DNA from: Amycolatopsis pithecellobii
GTDB lineage: Bacteria; Actinomycetota; Actinomycetes; Mycobacteriales; Pseudonocardiaceae
Direction of reading: 5' to 3'
Length of the DNA stretch: 64,000 nt
NCBI RefSeq assembly: GCF_009707865.1
Contig: NZ_WMBA01000016.1
Location: forward strand, 1 to 64,000
The notes under the pieces: generated by a model
Database searches by the model: none
Told to the model about the DNA's origin: nothing
Seen by the model: only the letters and a program-made list of their open reading frames with translations
Program-made: the position numbers and the translations under genes
In this document: piece by piece, positions 15,791-24,868 of the stretch
Layout: each line of letters starts with the position of its first letter
Position numbering within the stretch: position 1 is the first letter of the stretch

Positions 15791-17677
15791 GTGGCAGGCC
15801 GGATCCGGGAAGCAGACATTGCGGAGGTCCGCGACCGCAACCGGATCGACGAGATCGTGGGGGAGTACGTCGCCCTGCGCAACGCCGGCGGCGGCGCGCT
15901 CAAAGGGCTGTGCCCGTTCCACGACGAAAAGACCCCGTCGTTCAACGTCCGGCCCACGCACGGCACCTTCCACTGCTTCGGCTGCGGCGAGGGTGGCGAC
16001 GTCATCAAGTTCCTGATGAAGATCGACCACCTCGGGTTCGTGGAATCCGTCGAGCGGCTCGCCGACCGCATCGGTTTCCGGCTCACCTACGAGGGCGGCG
16101 GCGCCAGTGTCCAGCGTGACCGCGGCACCCGCACCCGGATGGTCGAGGCACACAAGGCCGCCGCCGAGTTCTACGCCGAGCAGCTGCGCGGCCCCGAGGC
16201 CCAGCTCGCCCGCGACTACCTGCGCGAGCGCGGGTTCGACGAGGCCGCGGCCCAGCGTTACGGCTGCGGGTTCGCCCCCTCCGGCTGGGACAAGCTCACG
16301 AAGTACCTGCTCAACCGTGGTTTCGAGCTGCCGGAGCTGCTCAAGGCGCAGCTGGTCCGCGAGGGCAGGCAGGGGCCGATCGACCGGTTCCACCGGCGGC
16401 TGGTGTGGCCGATCAAGGACATTTCCGGCGACGTCGTCGGCTTCGGCGCGCGCCGGCTCTTCGACGACGACCAGATCCAGGCCAAGTACCTCAACACGAG
16501 TGAAAGCCCGATCTACAAGAAGTCGCAGGTGTTGTTCGGGCTCGACCTGGCCAAGCGCGAGATCGCGAAGCGGCACCAGGTGGTCGTGGTCGAGGGCTAC
16601 ACCGACGTGATGGCGATGCACGCGGCGGGAGTGGCGACCGCGGTCGCATCCTCGGGCACCGCGTTCGGCGAGGACCACATGAAGGTGTTGCGGCGCCTGC
16701 TGATGGACGACGACGCGTTCCGCGGCGAGGTCATCTTCACATTCGACGGCGACGCGGCGGGGCAGAAGGCCGCGCTCAAGGCATTCGAGGGTGACCAGAC
16801 GTTCGCGGGCCAGACGTACATCGCGATCGCCCCGGACGGGATGGACCCGTGCGAGCTGCGCATCGCGAAGGGTGACGCGGCCGTGCGTGATCTGGTGGCG
16901 CGGCGGATTCCGCTGTTCGAGTTCGCGATCCGCAGCATGCTCGCCGAGTACGACCTCGACTCGGTCGACGGCCAGGTCGCCGCGCTGCAGCGCACCGTGC
17001 CGCTGGTCGCGCAGATCAAGGACAGGGCCAAGCGCGACGGGTACGCGACGAAGCTGGCGTGGTGGGTCGGCTGGCAGGACGCGGACATGGTGGTGCGCCG
17101 GGTGCGCGGCGCGGCCGGTGCCCCGGCGAAAGCCGTGCGGCGCAACGGTTCCGCACCCGCGCCGGCGTCACCGGCCGAGGACATCCCGCGTCCCGCCGCG
17201 AAGGACCCGCGGTTCATGGCGCAGCGCGAGGTGCTCAAGGCCGCGCTGCAGGAACCCGCGCTGGCCGGGCCCGAGTACGACGCGTTGCCCGAGGACGCGT
17301 TCACCCATCCCGCGTATGTCGCGGTGCACCGGGCCGTGGTGAAGGCGGGCGGGGCGAGCAGCGGGCTCACCGGCCCGGCACTGCTCGATGCGGCGAGCGA
17401 GCACGTTCCACAAGGGACAGTGCGCGTCCTGCTGTCGGAGCTGGCCGTGGAACCCTTGCATGCCAAGGGAAGCGCGGACAGTCGGTACATCGGCAGCATG
17501 ATCGCGGCGGTGCACGAGAACCTTGTCGGCAGGCAGATCGCGGAGATCAAGTCCCGCCTGCAACGGTTGTCACCGATCGACGCGGCCGACGAATATCGTG
17601 CACTGTTCGGGGACCTCGTGGCGCTGGAGGAGTACCGGAAGGCGTTGCGGGAACAGGCGATCGGCGGGATGGACTGA
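15791..17677 (+). CDS. dnaG: DNA primase
   Basis: Makes RNA primers for DNA replication. The 628-residue protein has the N-terminal CHC2 zinc ribbon (CPFHDEKTPSFN ... FHCFGC; Cys41, His44, Cys62, Cys65), the RNA polymerase core and a TOPRIM segment (VVVEGYTDVMAMHAAGV, then FTFDGDAAGQKAA), plus a C-terminal helicase-binding domain after a Pro/Ala linker near residue 450. GTG 15791 gives the usual N terminus; a nearby ATG at 15787 is out of frame. Its promoter must lie inside the divergent sigma factor gene. Confidence 0.97.
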   Translation: MAGRIREADIAEVRDRNRIDEIVGEYVALRNAGGGALKGLCPFHDEKTPSFNVRPTHGTFHCFGCGEGGDVIKFLMKIDHLGFVESVERLADRIGFRLTYEGGGASVQRDRGTRTRMVEAHKAAAEFYAEQLRGPEAQLARDYLRERGFDEAAAQRYGCGFAPSGWDKLTKYLLNRGFELPELLKAQLVREGRQGPIDRFHRRLVWPIKDISGDVVGFGARRLFDDDQIQAKYLNTSESPIYKKSQVLFGLDLAKREIAKRHQVVVVEGYTDVMAMHAAGVATAVASSGTAFGEDHMKVLRRLLMDDDAFRGEVIFTFDGDAAGQKAALKAFEGDQTFAGQTYIAIAPDGMDPCELRIAKGDAAVRDLVARRIPLFEFAIRSMLAEYDLDSVDGQVAALQRTVPLVAQIKDRAKRDGYATKLAWWVGWQDADMVVRRVRGAAGAPAKAVRRNGSAPAPASPAEDIPRPAAKDPRFMAQREVLKAALQEPALAGPEYDALPEDAFTHPAYVAVHRAVVKAGGASSGLTGPALLDAASEHVPQGTVRVLLSELAVEPLHAKGSADSRYIGSMIAAVHENLVGRQIAEIKSRLQRLSPIDAADEYRALFGDLVALEEYRKALREQAIGGMD

Positions 17678-17681
17678 GCTG

Positions 17682-18194
17682 ATGTCGTGGCTGCGGCGCT
17701 GGTTCGGCGACAGGTTGCCCGAGGGATTTCCCGGTGAGCTCGCGGCCGGCGAGAACGCGCTGGCGGTCGCGGAAGTGGCCTACGGCGGGCATCTCGTGGT
17801 GACCGAGCTCGGGCTGTGGGTGCCGCAGGGGCGGCGCGTCGGGTGGCACCTGATCAGCAAAGCCGTGTGGGGCGAAGGAATCCTGACGCTGGTCGAGGCC
17901 GACGAGGTCGGCGCGGCGGGCGACGCTGTCGTGCTGGCGGACCGGGAGCCGCTGCGGTTCGCCTTGCCACGGCCGGGGAAACTGCCGGAGATGGTGCACA
18001 GGCGGGTGGACGGGTCCATCCGGGGGCGGCACCGGCACGAGCTGACCGGCGGCGGGGTGTGGTTCGTGCAGCGGAAGGTGCCGGGGCGCGATGGCACGGT
18101 GTTGCAGGCCCGGCCCGATCCGGGTGTCGATCCGGACGTCGTCGCGGCGATCGCGCGGGAGGCGGCGCAGCGTCTGGCGCCCCCGGAGGTCTAG
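17682..18194 (+). CDS. Conserved hypothetical protein downstream of dnaG
   Basis: Soluble protein of 170 residues with no signal peptide or membrane helix. It begins MSWLRRWFGDRLPEGFPGEL and contains alternating beta-rich stretches (HLVVTELGLWVP, GGGVWFVQRKVPGRDG). I do not recognise a named domain, but the architecture resembles small PH-like or bacterial-PH proteins seen beside dnaG in actinobacteria. ATG 17682 sits four bases after the dnaG stop, so it is probably cotranscribed with dnaG. Confidence 0.7.
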   Translation: MSWLRRWFGDRLPEGFPGELAAGENALAVAEVAYGGHLVVTELGLWVPQGRRVGWHLISKAVWGEGILTLVEADEVGAAGDAVVLADREPLRFALPRPGKLPEMVHRRVDGSIRGRHRHELTGGGVWFVQRKVPGRDGTVLQARPDPGVDPDVVAAIAREAAQRLAPPEV

Positions 18195-18210
18195 CAGTAC
18201 GCTCGTACTG
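18195..18210. promoter_or_regulatory. Perfect 16-bp palindrome at the tam start
   Basis: CAGTACG / CGTACTG arms separated by CT end on the first base of the GTG start at 18210. The embedded TACGCT (18198-18203) is also positioned as a -10 box for a leaderless transcript. It could be a repressor site covering the promoter of the methyltransferase gene. Confidence 0.45.
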
Positions 18211-18974
18211 TGTGGGACCCTGCGAAGTACCTTGCCTACGCTGACCAGCGCGGACGCCCGTTTCACGAGCTCGTGGGCCGGATCGACGCGGCGGCGCCGC
18301 GCCGGGTGGTGGACCTGGGTTGCGGGCCGGGGAACCTGACGAAAACCCTGGCATCACGCTGGCCGTCGGCGACCCTGGAGGCGTCGGACAGTTCACCCGA
18401 AATGGTGGCAGCAGCCCTCGCCGCGGGGGTGCCGGCGCAGGTGCAGGATGTGCACGATTGGCAGCCCGCGCCGGATACCGACGTGGTGCTGACGAACGCG
18501 GTGTTGCAGTGGGTGCCGGATCACCGGGAGTTGTTGCGCCGCTGGGCGGGGGAGTTGCCGTCGGGCGCTTGGCTGGGGATGCAGGTGCCCGGCAATTTCG
18601 GCGCGCCGTCGCACACCCTGATCCGGGAACTGGCGTCGAGCCCCGCGTGGGCGGATGTGCTGGGCGCGGCGGTGTTCCGGGGCGACGAGACGGTCGGTGA
18701 GCCGCAGGACTATGCGGACCTGTTCGCCGATGCGGGTTGCCGGGTGGATGCCTGGGAGACCACCTACGTCCAGCGGCTGAGCGGTGCCGACCCGGTGCTG
18801 GAATGGGTGTCCGGCACCGCGCTGCGCCCGGTCAAGGCAGTACTGGGGGAGGCTGCATGGGAGCGTTTCCGGTCGGCGCTGGCCCCGCTGCTGGCCGAGG
18901 CGTACCCACCCCGCGCGGACGGCACGACCTGGTTCCGCTTCCGCCGGATCTTCGCCGTAGCCCGCATCCCGTAG
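18210..18974 (+). CDS. tam: Trans-aconitate 2-methyltransferase
   Basis: Class I SAM-dependent methyltransferase of 254 residues. The N terminus MWDPAKYLAYADQRGRPFHEL and motif I VVDLGCGPGNLTKTL are characteristic of Tam, which methylates trans-aconitate, an inhibitor of the citric acid cycle. Further support is TNAVLQWVPDH (motif with the substrate-side residues) and the C-terminal RFRRIFAVARIP. GTG 18210 appears leaderless: no Shine-Dalgarno is visible and a -10-like box lies six bases upstream. Confidence 0.88.
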   Translation: MWDPAKYLAYADQRGRPFHELVGRIDAAAPRRVVDLGCGPGNLTKTLASRWPSATLEASDSSPEMVAAALAAGVPAQVQDVHDWQPAPDTDVVLTNAVLQWVPDHRELLRRWAGELPSGAWLGMQVPGNFGAPSHTLIRELASSPAWADVLGAAVFRGDETVGEPQDYADLFADAGCRVDAWETTYVQRLSGADPVLEWVSGTALRPVKAVLGEAAWERFRSALAPLLAEAYPPRADGTTWFRFRRIFAVARIP

Positions 18975-19096
18975 GAAGCCTGCTTGCCCGTCCGGCCGCG
19001 AGCGGTGACATCCTCCGTGACTGCCGGGCGGTCGACTGCCGTCCGCCGGCAGACCCCAGGCGTGGCGTTCCGGCGCCATTGCCGGCCCACCGTGAC

Positions 19097-19336
19097 TCAG
19101 GCCTGCGTCATGGTGGTCTCTCCGGCGCGGTGCCCGTCGTGGCCCTGCTGGCGCAGGAAGGGGACCTTATTGCCGACCTTCTCACCGACCTTCGCCCGCG
19201 CGACGCCCGCCGCGCCCTGCACCATCGGATGGTCCGCGACCTTACGGTACGTGCGCACGATCTGGTCGTAGCGCGCACGGCCCGCCTTGGTCCCGAGCAC
19301 GTACCCGACTGCCGCACCAAGCAGGAACGTCTTCAT
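19097..19336 (-). CDS. Small YtxH-like membrane-associated protein
   Basis: Protein of 79 residues. The N terminus MKTFLLGAAVGYVLGTKAGR is one short hydrophobic helix with Gly-Ala spacing followed by a charged amphipathic segment (RYDQIVRTYRKVADHPMVQGAAG), a common actinobacterial small-protein type similar to YtxH. GAGGAGG precedes the ATG at good spacing, which supports it as a real gene. Function is unknown; a stress-related membrane role is only a guess. Confidence 0.72.
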   Translation of the reverse strand: MKTFLLGAAVGYVLGTKAGRARYDQIVRTYRKVADHPMVQGAAGVARAKVGEKVGNKVPFLRQQGHDGHRAGETTMTQA

Positions 19337-19485
19337 GTCTGCGCCTCCTCGCCTGTTGTTCGGCCCGTCCCGCCATTGTCCCCCAGCGTGCCCCCGCCCG
19401 CCGGGGGTGCTTGCAGAGCGCGATCAGGGATGCGCTAAGGTTTCTTCTCGTTGGCCGGAGCGATCCGAGCCGGCACCAAGAGCAT

Positions 19486-19558
<73 letters not shown>

Positions 19559-19564
19559 CATTCG

Positions 19565-19591
19565 CCCCAGGTCAGTGGCCTGGGGTTTTTT
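19565..19591 (+). terminator. Intrinsic terminator of tRNA-Asn
   Basis: Stem CCCCAGG / CCTGGGG with a 7-base loop followed by six T residues (19586-19591), seven bases after the tRNA. This is the clearest factor-independent terminator in the window. Confidence 0.9.
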
Positions 19592-19960
19592 CATGTCCGG
19601 CTCCAGACGGCCAAACTGCACGTTTCATCTGCTCAGCACCTTCCCGTTGATCGTCCTCTGTGGACTCTGCGAACATCCATTCCAGTGGCCCGGTAGTGCC
19701 GCTCGACGACCTGTGGTGTGTTGCCGAGCTGGTCCGTGATCGCCGTCGTTGGCAGGCCCGCCTGGTCAAGCACCGTCGCGACCGTCCTGCGCCACACATG
19801 GTTGGTGACCAATCCGAAGCCGGTCTCGTTGAGCGCTTGGCGGAACCGGTGGATCGCATTCGACGGGTCCAACCACTGCCCATTCCAGGACGCGACCAGC
19901 GGGCCACCCGGCCACTGGACGACGACGGCCCCGGAGTCTGCGTCGTTACTCCGGGGCCGG
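19572..19960 (-). pseudogene. Tyrosine recombinase (integrase) C-terminal remnant
   Basis: The minus strand encodes a recognisable end of a phage/AICE-type integrase: WLDPSNAIHRFRQALNETGF, then LVTNHVWRRTVATVLDQAG, and TDQLGN ... VVERHYRA with the catalytic His-Arg and Tyr positions. The N-terminal two thirds, including the first catalytic Arg, are missing. After HYRATG the more plausible continuation (LEWMFAES) is in another frame, so a frameshift probably lies near 19685. It faces tRNA-Asn, the usual position for the integrase of a tRNA-inserted element. Nonfunctional. Confidence 0.75.
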
Positions 19961-19976
19961 TTTGGTGTCGCCAAGG

Positions 19977-20312
19977 TCAACGTGTTGTCGACATCGTCCC
20001 CAGCGGAGCAGCTACGAACACGGTCACCCAGAGAATGCACACCACCAGCGCGATGACCGAGGTCGTCAGACCAGCGATCGCCACGCCCTTGTTATCGGCT
20101 CGGCCGGTGCGGACATAGTTGATGCCGACACCGGAGAGGACGGTGCCCACGATGGACAGCGGCCACGCGATCACACCAATGACCGGAACGAACGAGAAGA
20201 CCAGAGCGACAATTCCGAGGACCATTCCGGAGACACCGAGGCCGTTCCTTGGGGATTGCTTGTTGTAGAACTGCTGGTCATACCCGCCGGGGTAGGGGTT
20301 GGGTTGGTTCAC
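19977..20312 (-). CDS. DUF4190-like small membrane protein
   Basis: Protein of 111 residues: a short Pro/Tyr/Gln-rich cytosolic start (NQPNPYPGGYDQQFYNKQS) and two membrane helices (GMVLGIVALVFSFVPVIGVI and AIAGLTTSVIALVVCILWVT) separated by a Gly-rich turn, the DUF4190 pattern. GTG 20312 is chosen since AAGGAG lies 7 bases upstream and the DUF4190 pattern begins there. Codon use is less GC-rich than in neighbouring housekeeping genes. It lies inside the decayed tRNA-Asn element and may be cargo. Function unknown. Confidence 0.72.
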   Translation of the reverse strand: MNQPNPYPGGYDQQFYNKQSPRNGLGVSGMVLGIVALVFSFVPVIGVIAWPLSIVGTVLSGVGINYVRTGRADNKGVAIAGLTTSVIALVVCILWVTVFVAAPLGTMSTTR

Positions 20313-20681
20313 TGGGTGATCTCCTTCGTTGAATGCGCGACACCAGGTCGTAGTTCGCAAGGGGATTGTTACGGGCTGTCCGGTTTCTGTCCCCTCTTTC
20401 CCCCCTTTGTCACTCAAACGCGGGTACAGCAGTTGCCGCGCGTCCGCGACATCGCGAACGACGTACGGCGTGTACCAGGAGCCGGCGAGCATCGAGGCAC
20501 AGTCCGCGGTGCAGGTGTTCGTGCCGTGCCACGTCGGCGACATGGGCGCACGGCACCAGCGCGGAGACTGTGGCTCCGCCGTCGCCGGCCGAGCCCCACA
20601 TCTCGACACCGCCGAGTACCGGGTTGGTTGGCGAGATGCTCCACAGTGCCGGGTCTCGTGTAGCTCGGCCAGCTTGCCGGC
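20313..20681. other. Gene-poor stretch inside the decayed element
   Basis: No intact gene is convincing here. The minus strand carries fragments such as ADCASMLAGSWYTPYVVRDV that look like coding remains with atypical codon use, but no start, length or family supports a gene. It is best read as debris of the element inserted at tRNA-Asn. Confidence 0.5.
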
Positions 20682-20786
20682 CTACGCCGCGGCCCAGTCA
20701 CACCCCGGCGCCTGCGCTGCGATGGCCTGGGCGGGGGTGATGGCGGCGAGGACCGCGAGGACGAGCGCGACGAACGGGATCCTCAT
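20682..20786 (-). CDS. Possible tiny secreted peptide or gene remnant
   Basis: ATG 20786, preceded by GGGTGGGG, opens a 34-residue frame beginning MRIPFVALVLAVLAAITPAQA, a good signal peptide, then about 13 residues and a stop. It is either the 5' stub of a truncated secreted protein or a very small exported peptide. Its place inside the decayed element favours a stub. Confidence 0.35.
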   Translation of the reverse strand: MRIPFVALVLAVLAAITPAQAIAAQAPGCDWAAA

Positions 20787-20959
20787 AGTCCCCACCCTCG
20801 ATGGGTGTCGGGAATGGATGGGAGCCCGCTACCGGCGTGGTGGAGAACGACGCTGAACGCGGTGGCGGCGAAGACGAACGCGATGTCGAGCGCTTCGCCA
20901 CACCGGCCGCGCCTCGCCGGGTCGGGGCGAGTACCGGGCCATGGTCGTAGAGCTCACGC

Positions 20960-21230
20960 ATCACTCCTCACCCCGCTCGGCGCGGATGGTGGCCACGGCT
21001 TCGGCGAGCTGCTCGTGGGTCCGGCTTGTTTCGCTCGGCGCGCTGCTGGTCGAGCGTCTTGTCGTACTCGCCGCCGGTGAGCCGGTGCAGGGCATCCAGG
21101 GCGACCGGTCATGCCGAAACGGTCGACGGCACGCCATGGGGTGCGCTCGGCGAGCAGCGCCTGAACCGCGTGGAGGGCTCGGTCGCGGCGGTCGAGGAAT
21201 TGCAGCGTAACGCTATTACGCGCCGTGAAA
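20960..21230 (-). pseudogene. Degenerate mobile-element gene
   Basis: Minus-strand fragments in different frames look like one former gene: ALHAVQALLAERTPWRAVDR, then HRLTGGEYDKTLDQQRAERN, then HEQLAEAVATIRAERGEE. Such small acidic/basic helical proteins are common cargo of actinobacterial integrative elements, but I cannot name the family. At least two frameshifts break it. It lies just inside the right copy of the 15-bp tRNA repeat. Confidence 0.4.
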
Positions 21231-21249
21231 CGGGTGAGTGCGCCAATAC

Positions 21250-21264
21250 CCGAAGGGTTGTTGG
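21250..21264 (+). repeat. Right attachment-site core
   Basis: Exact copy of CCGAAGGGTTGTTGG from tRNA-Asn, same orientation, 1,726 bp away. No tRNA structure surrounds it. It is the expected right junction of the decayed element, and the NACHT operon begins just beyond it. Confidence 0.65.
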
Positions 21265-21329
21265 CGCGCTCGCTGCCTTGCTCGCGACCCGGCGGGGGTT
21301 TTCCCGTGCGGTAACGTCTTTCCGGGTTG

Positions 21330-21341
21330 AAACGATCGTTT
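21330..21341. promoter_or_regulatory. Perfect 12-bp palindrome upstream of the NACHT operon
   Basis: AAACGATCGTTT lies 41 bp before the first start codon of the five-gene operon, in an otherwise short leader. It is a reasonable operator for the operon, and TTGAAA overlapping its left side could be a -35 box. No regulator gene is adjacent. Confidence 0.4.
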
Positions 21342-21382
21342 GCTGTACGGGCCGGCGTTGGCGAGCAGGAGGAACCTCCCTC

Positions 21383-21886
21383 ATGGATTTCTTGGATCAG
21401 GCGCAGACGACACTCGCGACCGAGGGAGTGAAATTTCTTGTCAGCCAGGCGGGGGAGTTGGTCAAGTGGTGGCGCGAACGCAGGTCCGCCAAGGATCGGG
21501 CCCTTGCGGAAGGTGTGCAGGTCGCGCCGCAGGTTGATGAGAAGCTCGTCGAAGAAGTCGACGAGCATCAGCAAATATTGACCAGCGCGGTGGACCGGCC
21601 CGACGGGATTTCCGCCGAGCAGGCCGAGGAACTGCTCAACCGGGTGCGGGAATTGCAGGAACTGCTGCGCACAGCTCTCATCGTGGAAACCCCGCCGGCC
21701 CAAGCCACCGGGAAGCAGACCAAATTGCGTGCGGTCTTGGACGTCGATCTGGTGCAGGGCAAGGTTTCCGGCATCTCGGCTCGGCGCGCCCGCGGCGACG
21801 TGGACGTCAGCGCCGAGGTCAAGACGGGCAACGTCAGCAGCAGCGGCCAAGTGCACGGCATCGAAATCGACGAGATAGGCGGATAG
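21383..21886 (+). CDS. Small helical/beta-repeat protein, first gene of NACHT operon
   Basis: Protein of 167 residues that I do not assign to a family. The N-terminal half is helical and charged (DFLDQAQTTLATEGVKFLV, KWWRERRSAKDRALAEG) and probably coiled-coil; residues 80-100 form another helix. The last 50 residues are short alternating beta strands rich in Gly, Val and Ser (DVDLVQGKVSGI, GDVDVSAEVKTGNVSSSGQV), a pattern seen at ends of proteins that work with STAND NTPases. AGGAGGA nine bases before ATG gives a very strong ribosome binding site. It abuts the NACHT gene with no gap, so the products probably act together, perhaps as adaptor or sensor. Confidence 0.75.
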   Translation: MDFLDQAQTTLATEGVKFLVSQAGELVKWWRERRSAKDRALAEGVQVAPQVDEKLVEEVDEHQQILTSAVDRPDGISAEQAEELLNRVRELQELLRTALIVETPPAQATGKQTKLRAVLDVDLVQGKVSGISARRARGDVDVSAEVKTGNVSSSGQVHGIEIDEIGG

Positions 21887-24868
21887 TTGCCTCGTCCCGC
21901 GAGCCTCGTACCCGCCGAACTGAAAAACCGGTTACCCGCCCTGAGCGCGAGACCATGGGTGTCCGACCGGATCGCAGCCTGGCACCTCGGCACCGACCGG
22001 TTCTTTCTCCTTTCCGGCGGGCCCGGAACCGGCAAGACCATGATCTCGGCACTCACCCTGGCCAACGACACCACGAACCTGTGGACAGCGAGCTATTTCT
22101 GCTCCAACCGGCTCACCGGATTTTCCTATCATCCCCGGCAATTCGTCATGCGGATACAGGAAAACCTGCTCGACCACTACCCGCAGGCCTACCTGTCGCG
22201 GGAACTGCGCACACTGATGAACTTCACGGCGAACGTCTCCGCCGATTCCGTGCCCGGGACCGCGACCGGTATCGCGATCGGACACCTGACAGCCTCGCCG
22301 ATCTCGCTCGACGACTACTTCCAGACGATGATCATCGAGCCACTGCACGAGATTTCGCGACTTTATCCGGACGCCCGGCCAGGCATCCTCATCGATGGGC
22401 TCGACGAAGCCGTCGCACACGAAGGCACGGGAATCCATGACCTGATGGCCAAGTACGCCTCGGCCTTCCCCGGTAACTGCAAGATCCTGATCACCTCGCA
22501 GAACACCCCGCGGATCATCGACTCCCTGCTGGCCGCGGCACAGGACGTCGTCCATCTTGATCTGTCCGAAAAGGACAACCGTGCCACCGCGAGCGACGAC
22601 GTACGCAACTATGTGCGCAACGCGCTCAGCGCGGCGCCCGCGACCAAGGAAATCGCCGACGATATCGCCGAATCGGCACAGGGGAACTTCCTCTGGGCCG
22701 GAAGCCTGGTACGAGAAGTGCTGGGAGACGCCGGTGTGGACCACGCGATAACCGACCACAACGGACTCGACAGGTACTACGCCGGGCTGCTGGACCGGCT
22801 GAAACGAGCCGTGGACGACGATCCCGCGATCGACTGGACCCATGACTGCCTGGCACTGATGCACTGCCTCGCAGTGGCGCAGACAGCGTTGTCGTCGCGG
22901 CAGCTCGCCGCGTTACTGGAGATCGGGGAACCGCGCCTGTCCGTCGCATTGCGCGTCATGCGTACGTTCCTCCAAGTCGATTCCGGCTACGAAAGCATCA
23001 GCCTCGAACACAAATCGGTCGCCCAGTTCCTGCTTACGCCGACACTGTCCGACGGCAGCCCCAACAGCCACGCCGTGCGCGAGGACGAAGCACACCGGGC
23101 GGTGGCCGACCGGATCGTGCGGCAGCTCGCCGAGGAGTGGCACGGCCGGTGGAGCGACGCCGACAGCTACGCGGTGATGTACCTGGCCGCGCACCTCAAC
23201 CGCCTGCGGAGCCTGACCGGTGCGCCACCGGGGTACACCCGGGAACAGGTGCGGCTGCCCGAATTGGCACGCCGCATCGGCACGGACCCGGCGCTGGCCG
23301 GCGATCACTACGAGGCGATGTCCCAGGTGCTGATCGCGTCCCGCCGGCTGTGGCCGGAGCATGAATACGAGGCCGTGGTCGCGGAAAGTGCCCAGTCCTC
23401 GGACCCTTATGTCCGGGCCGCCGTCGTCGACGCGCTGGTCGAATCGGCCGGCGTCGATCCGGCACGCACCGGGAGAATTGTTTACGACCTCCTCAAAAGC
23501 GAACACCTGCACGCCTGGACGACCGCCCTGTACGCCGCGATGCGGCTGCAGCCGAAATCGCGGCACGAAATAGTGCTGTGGATCGCCTGTCACGGTACGG
23601 CCGAGTTGCGCACCTACGCCGGGTACATGCTTTACCTGCTCGCCGGCGGGGACCGGGAACTCATCGCCGCCGGTATGCTCAAAGCCGTCGCGCAGAACAT
23701 CTCGGTCGTCCGGATCGCCCGGACACGGCGCATTCTCGAATTCCTGTCCAATATCAGTATCACGGCCTATGTCAACAACTGTGACGATCCGGCGGTCGCG
23801 ATCGCGACCAGTGAATTGTGGCAGTACATCGCGATCAAGCGGCTACATCTTCGCCTCGTCAACCGGCCGGCCCTGGAGAAGCCGATCATTTCCGTGGCGG
23901 CGAAACGGATCGCGAGCCGGCTCGTGGAAAATGACGTGCTGCGCGGTCAGATCGGCGCGCTGCCCGAGCGATACCAGGATCTCGCCGGGCAACTGCTGCC
24001 CGCGCTGACACCCGGGCATGACCTGTCGGGGCTCATCGGCCCGCTCCGCGACGGATTTTCCTCGGACGCCTGGGCGCCGCGCATCCTCAGCGGCTGCGTC
24101 GTGGCCGTCCAGGCCATCACCGATCTCGACGCCTGCGCGCGCCCCTTGGACGAGTTGTTCTCCGAAAGTACCGCAGACGCACGACTGTGGCAGGTTGTCG
24201 CGTTCGCCGTCCTTTTGAAGCGCACCCCCGAAGCGCTGCCGGACCGCCTGGCAGCCATGACCGGCAAGGTACTCACCGAACATCGCGCGAGCCTCGTCCG
24301 CTATCTGGCCGGCGACGGTGCGTCGGTCAATCTTTTCGCGGTGACCCTCCCGCTGGCCTACGCGAAACACGGGCGCCCGCTGACCGACCTGGTGACCGGG
24401 GCTCTGGAGGACGACGACGAGACCGTGCGTCAGTCCAATTTGGAGGGACTTGCCGCGGTCGGTCTGTACTATCCGGACGCCGTGCTCGCCGCACTGGCAC
24501 AGGTCCGCGACCCGTTCGGGCGCGAGGAGGTCAGAGCCGGGCTCCTGCGGATCTTGTCCCGCATGTACCCGATGCATCCCACGATGGTGGATGTCTTTCT
24601 GCGCGAAATGGGCCCGGTGGCCAGGCTCGGCGGCCTCGAAGCGGGGGAGATGGATTTCGCGCGCCATTACGTCGACGCACTCGGGCTGTACAACAATGCG
24701 GTGCACCAGGCGATCCATTACCCGTTGATGCGCCGGGAGGTGCTCGGCGCCGGTTTCGCGGAGATGTTCCAGGCCCGCACCCCGGGCGACTTCATCAAGA
24801 ACTACGCCCGCCGAATCATGAAACTGCTGCGAGACAGCGAGTACGAGGTCATTCGTTGGACGCGGTGA
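21887..24868 (+). CDS. NACHT-type STAND NTPase with helical-repeat C terminus
   Basis: Large P-loop signalling ATPase of 993 residues. Walker A GGPGTGKT is at residues 44-51, Walker B ILIDGLDEA at 167-175 with the extra acidic residue of NACHT proteins, and a sensor segment KILITSQN near 198. GNFLWAGSLVREVL and SLEHKSVAQFLL are the winged-helix landmarks of STAND proteins. Residues from about 340 to the end are alpha-helical and look like HEAT-type repeats. TTG 21887 directly follows the preceding stop. Such NTPases are molecular switches in immunity and programmed responses; here the partners are membrane prenyltransferases, which is unusual. Confidence 0.88.
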   Translation: MPRPASLVPAELKNRLPALSARPWVSDRIAAWHLGTDRFFLLSGGPGTGKTMISALTLANDTTNLWTASYFCSNRLTGFSYHPRQFVMRIQENLLDHYPQAYLSRELRTLMNFTANVSADSVPGTATGIAIGHLTASPISLDDYFQTMIIEPLHEISRLYPDARPGILIDGLDEAVAHEGTGIHDLMAKYASAFPGNCKILITSQNTPRIIDSLLAAAQDVVHLDLSEKDNRATASDDVRNYVRNALSAAPATKEIADDIAESAQGNFLWAGSLVREVLGDAGVDHAITDHNGLDRYYAGLLDRLKRAVDDDPAIDWTHDCLALMHCLAVAQTALSSRQLAALLEIGEPRLSVALRVMRTFLQVDSGYESISLEHKSVAQFLLTPTLSDGSPNSHAVREDEAHRAVADRIVRQLAEEWHGRWSDADSYAVMYLAAHLNRLRSLTGAPPGYTREQVRLPELARRIGTDPALAGDHYEAMSQVLIASRRLWPEHEYEAVVAESAQSSDPYVRAAVVDALVESAGVDPARTGRIVYDLLKSEHLHAWTTALYAAMRLQPKSRHEIVLWIACHGTAELRTYAGYMLYLLAGGDRELIAAGMLKAVAQNISVVRIARTRRILEFLSNISITAYVNNCDDPAVAIATSELWQYIAIKRLHLRLVNRPALEKPIISVAAKRIASRLVENDVLRGQIGALPERYQDLAGQLLPALTPGHDLSGLIGPLRDGFSSDAWAPRILSGCVVAVQAITDLDACARPLDELFSESTADARLWQVVAFAVLLKRTPEALPDRLAAMTGKVLTEHRASLVRYLAGDGASVNLFAVTLPLAYAKHGRPLTDLVTGALEDDDETVRQSNLEGLAAVGLYYPDAVLAALAQVRDPFGREEVRAGLLRILSRMYPMHPTMVDVFLREMGPVARLGGLEAGEMDFARHYVDALGLYNNAVHQAIHYPLMRREVLGAGFAEMFQARTPGDFIKNYARRIMKLLRDSEYEVIRWTR

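Noticed and set aside
19802-19815. Fourth copy of the 100-bp element (GTGACCAATCCG match)
   Set aside because: Only the 12-base end matches; there is no matching right end 100 bp away and the sequence is explained as codons of the integrase remnant.
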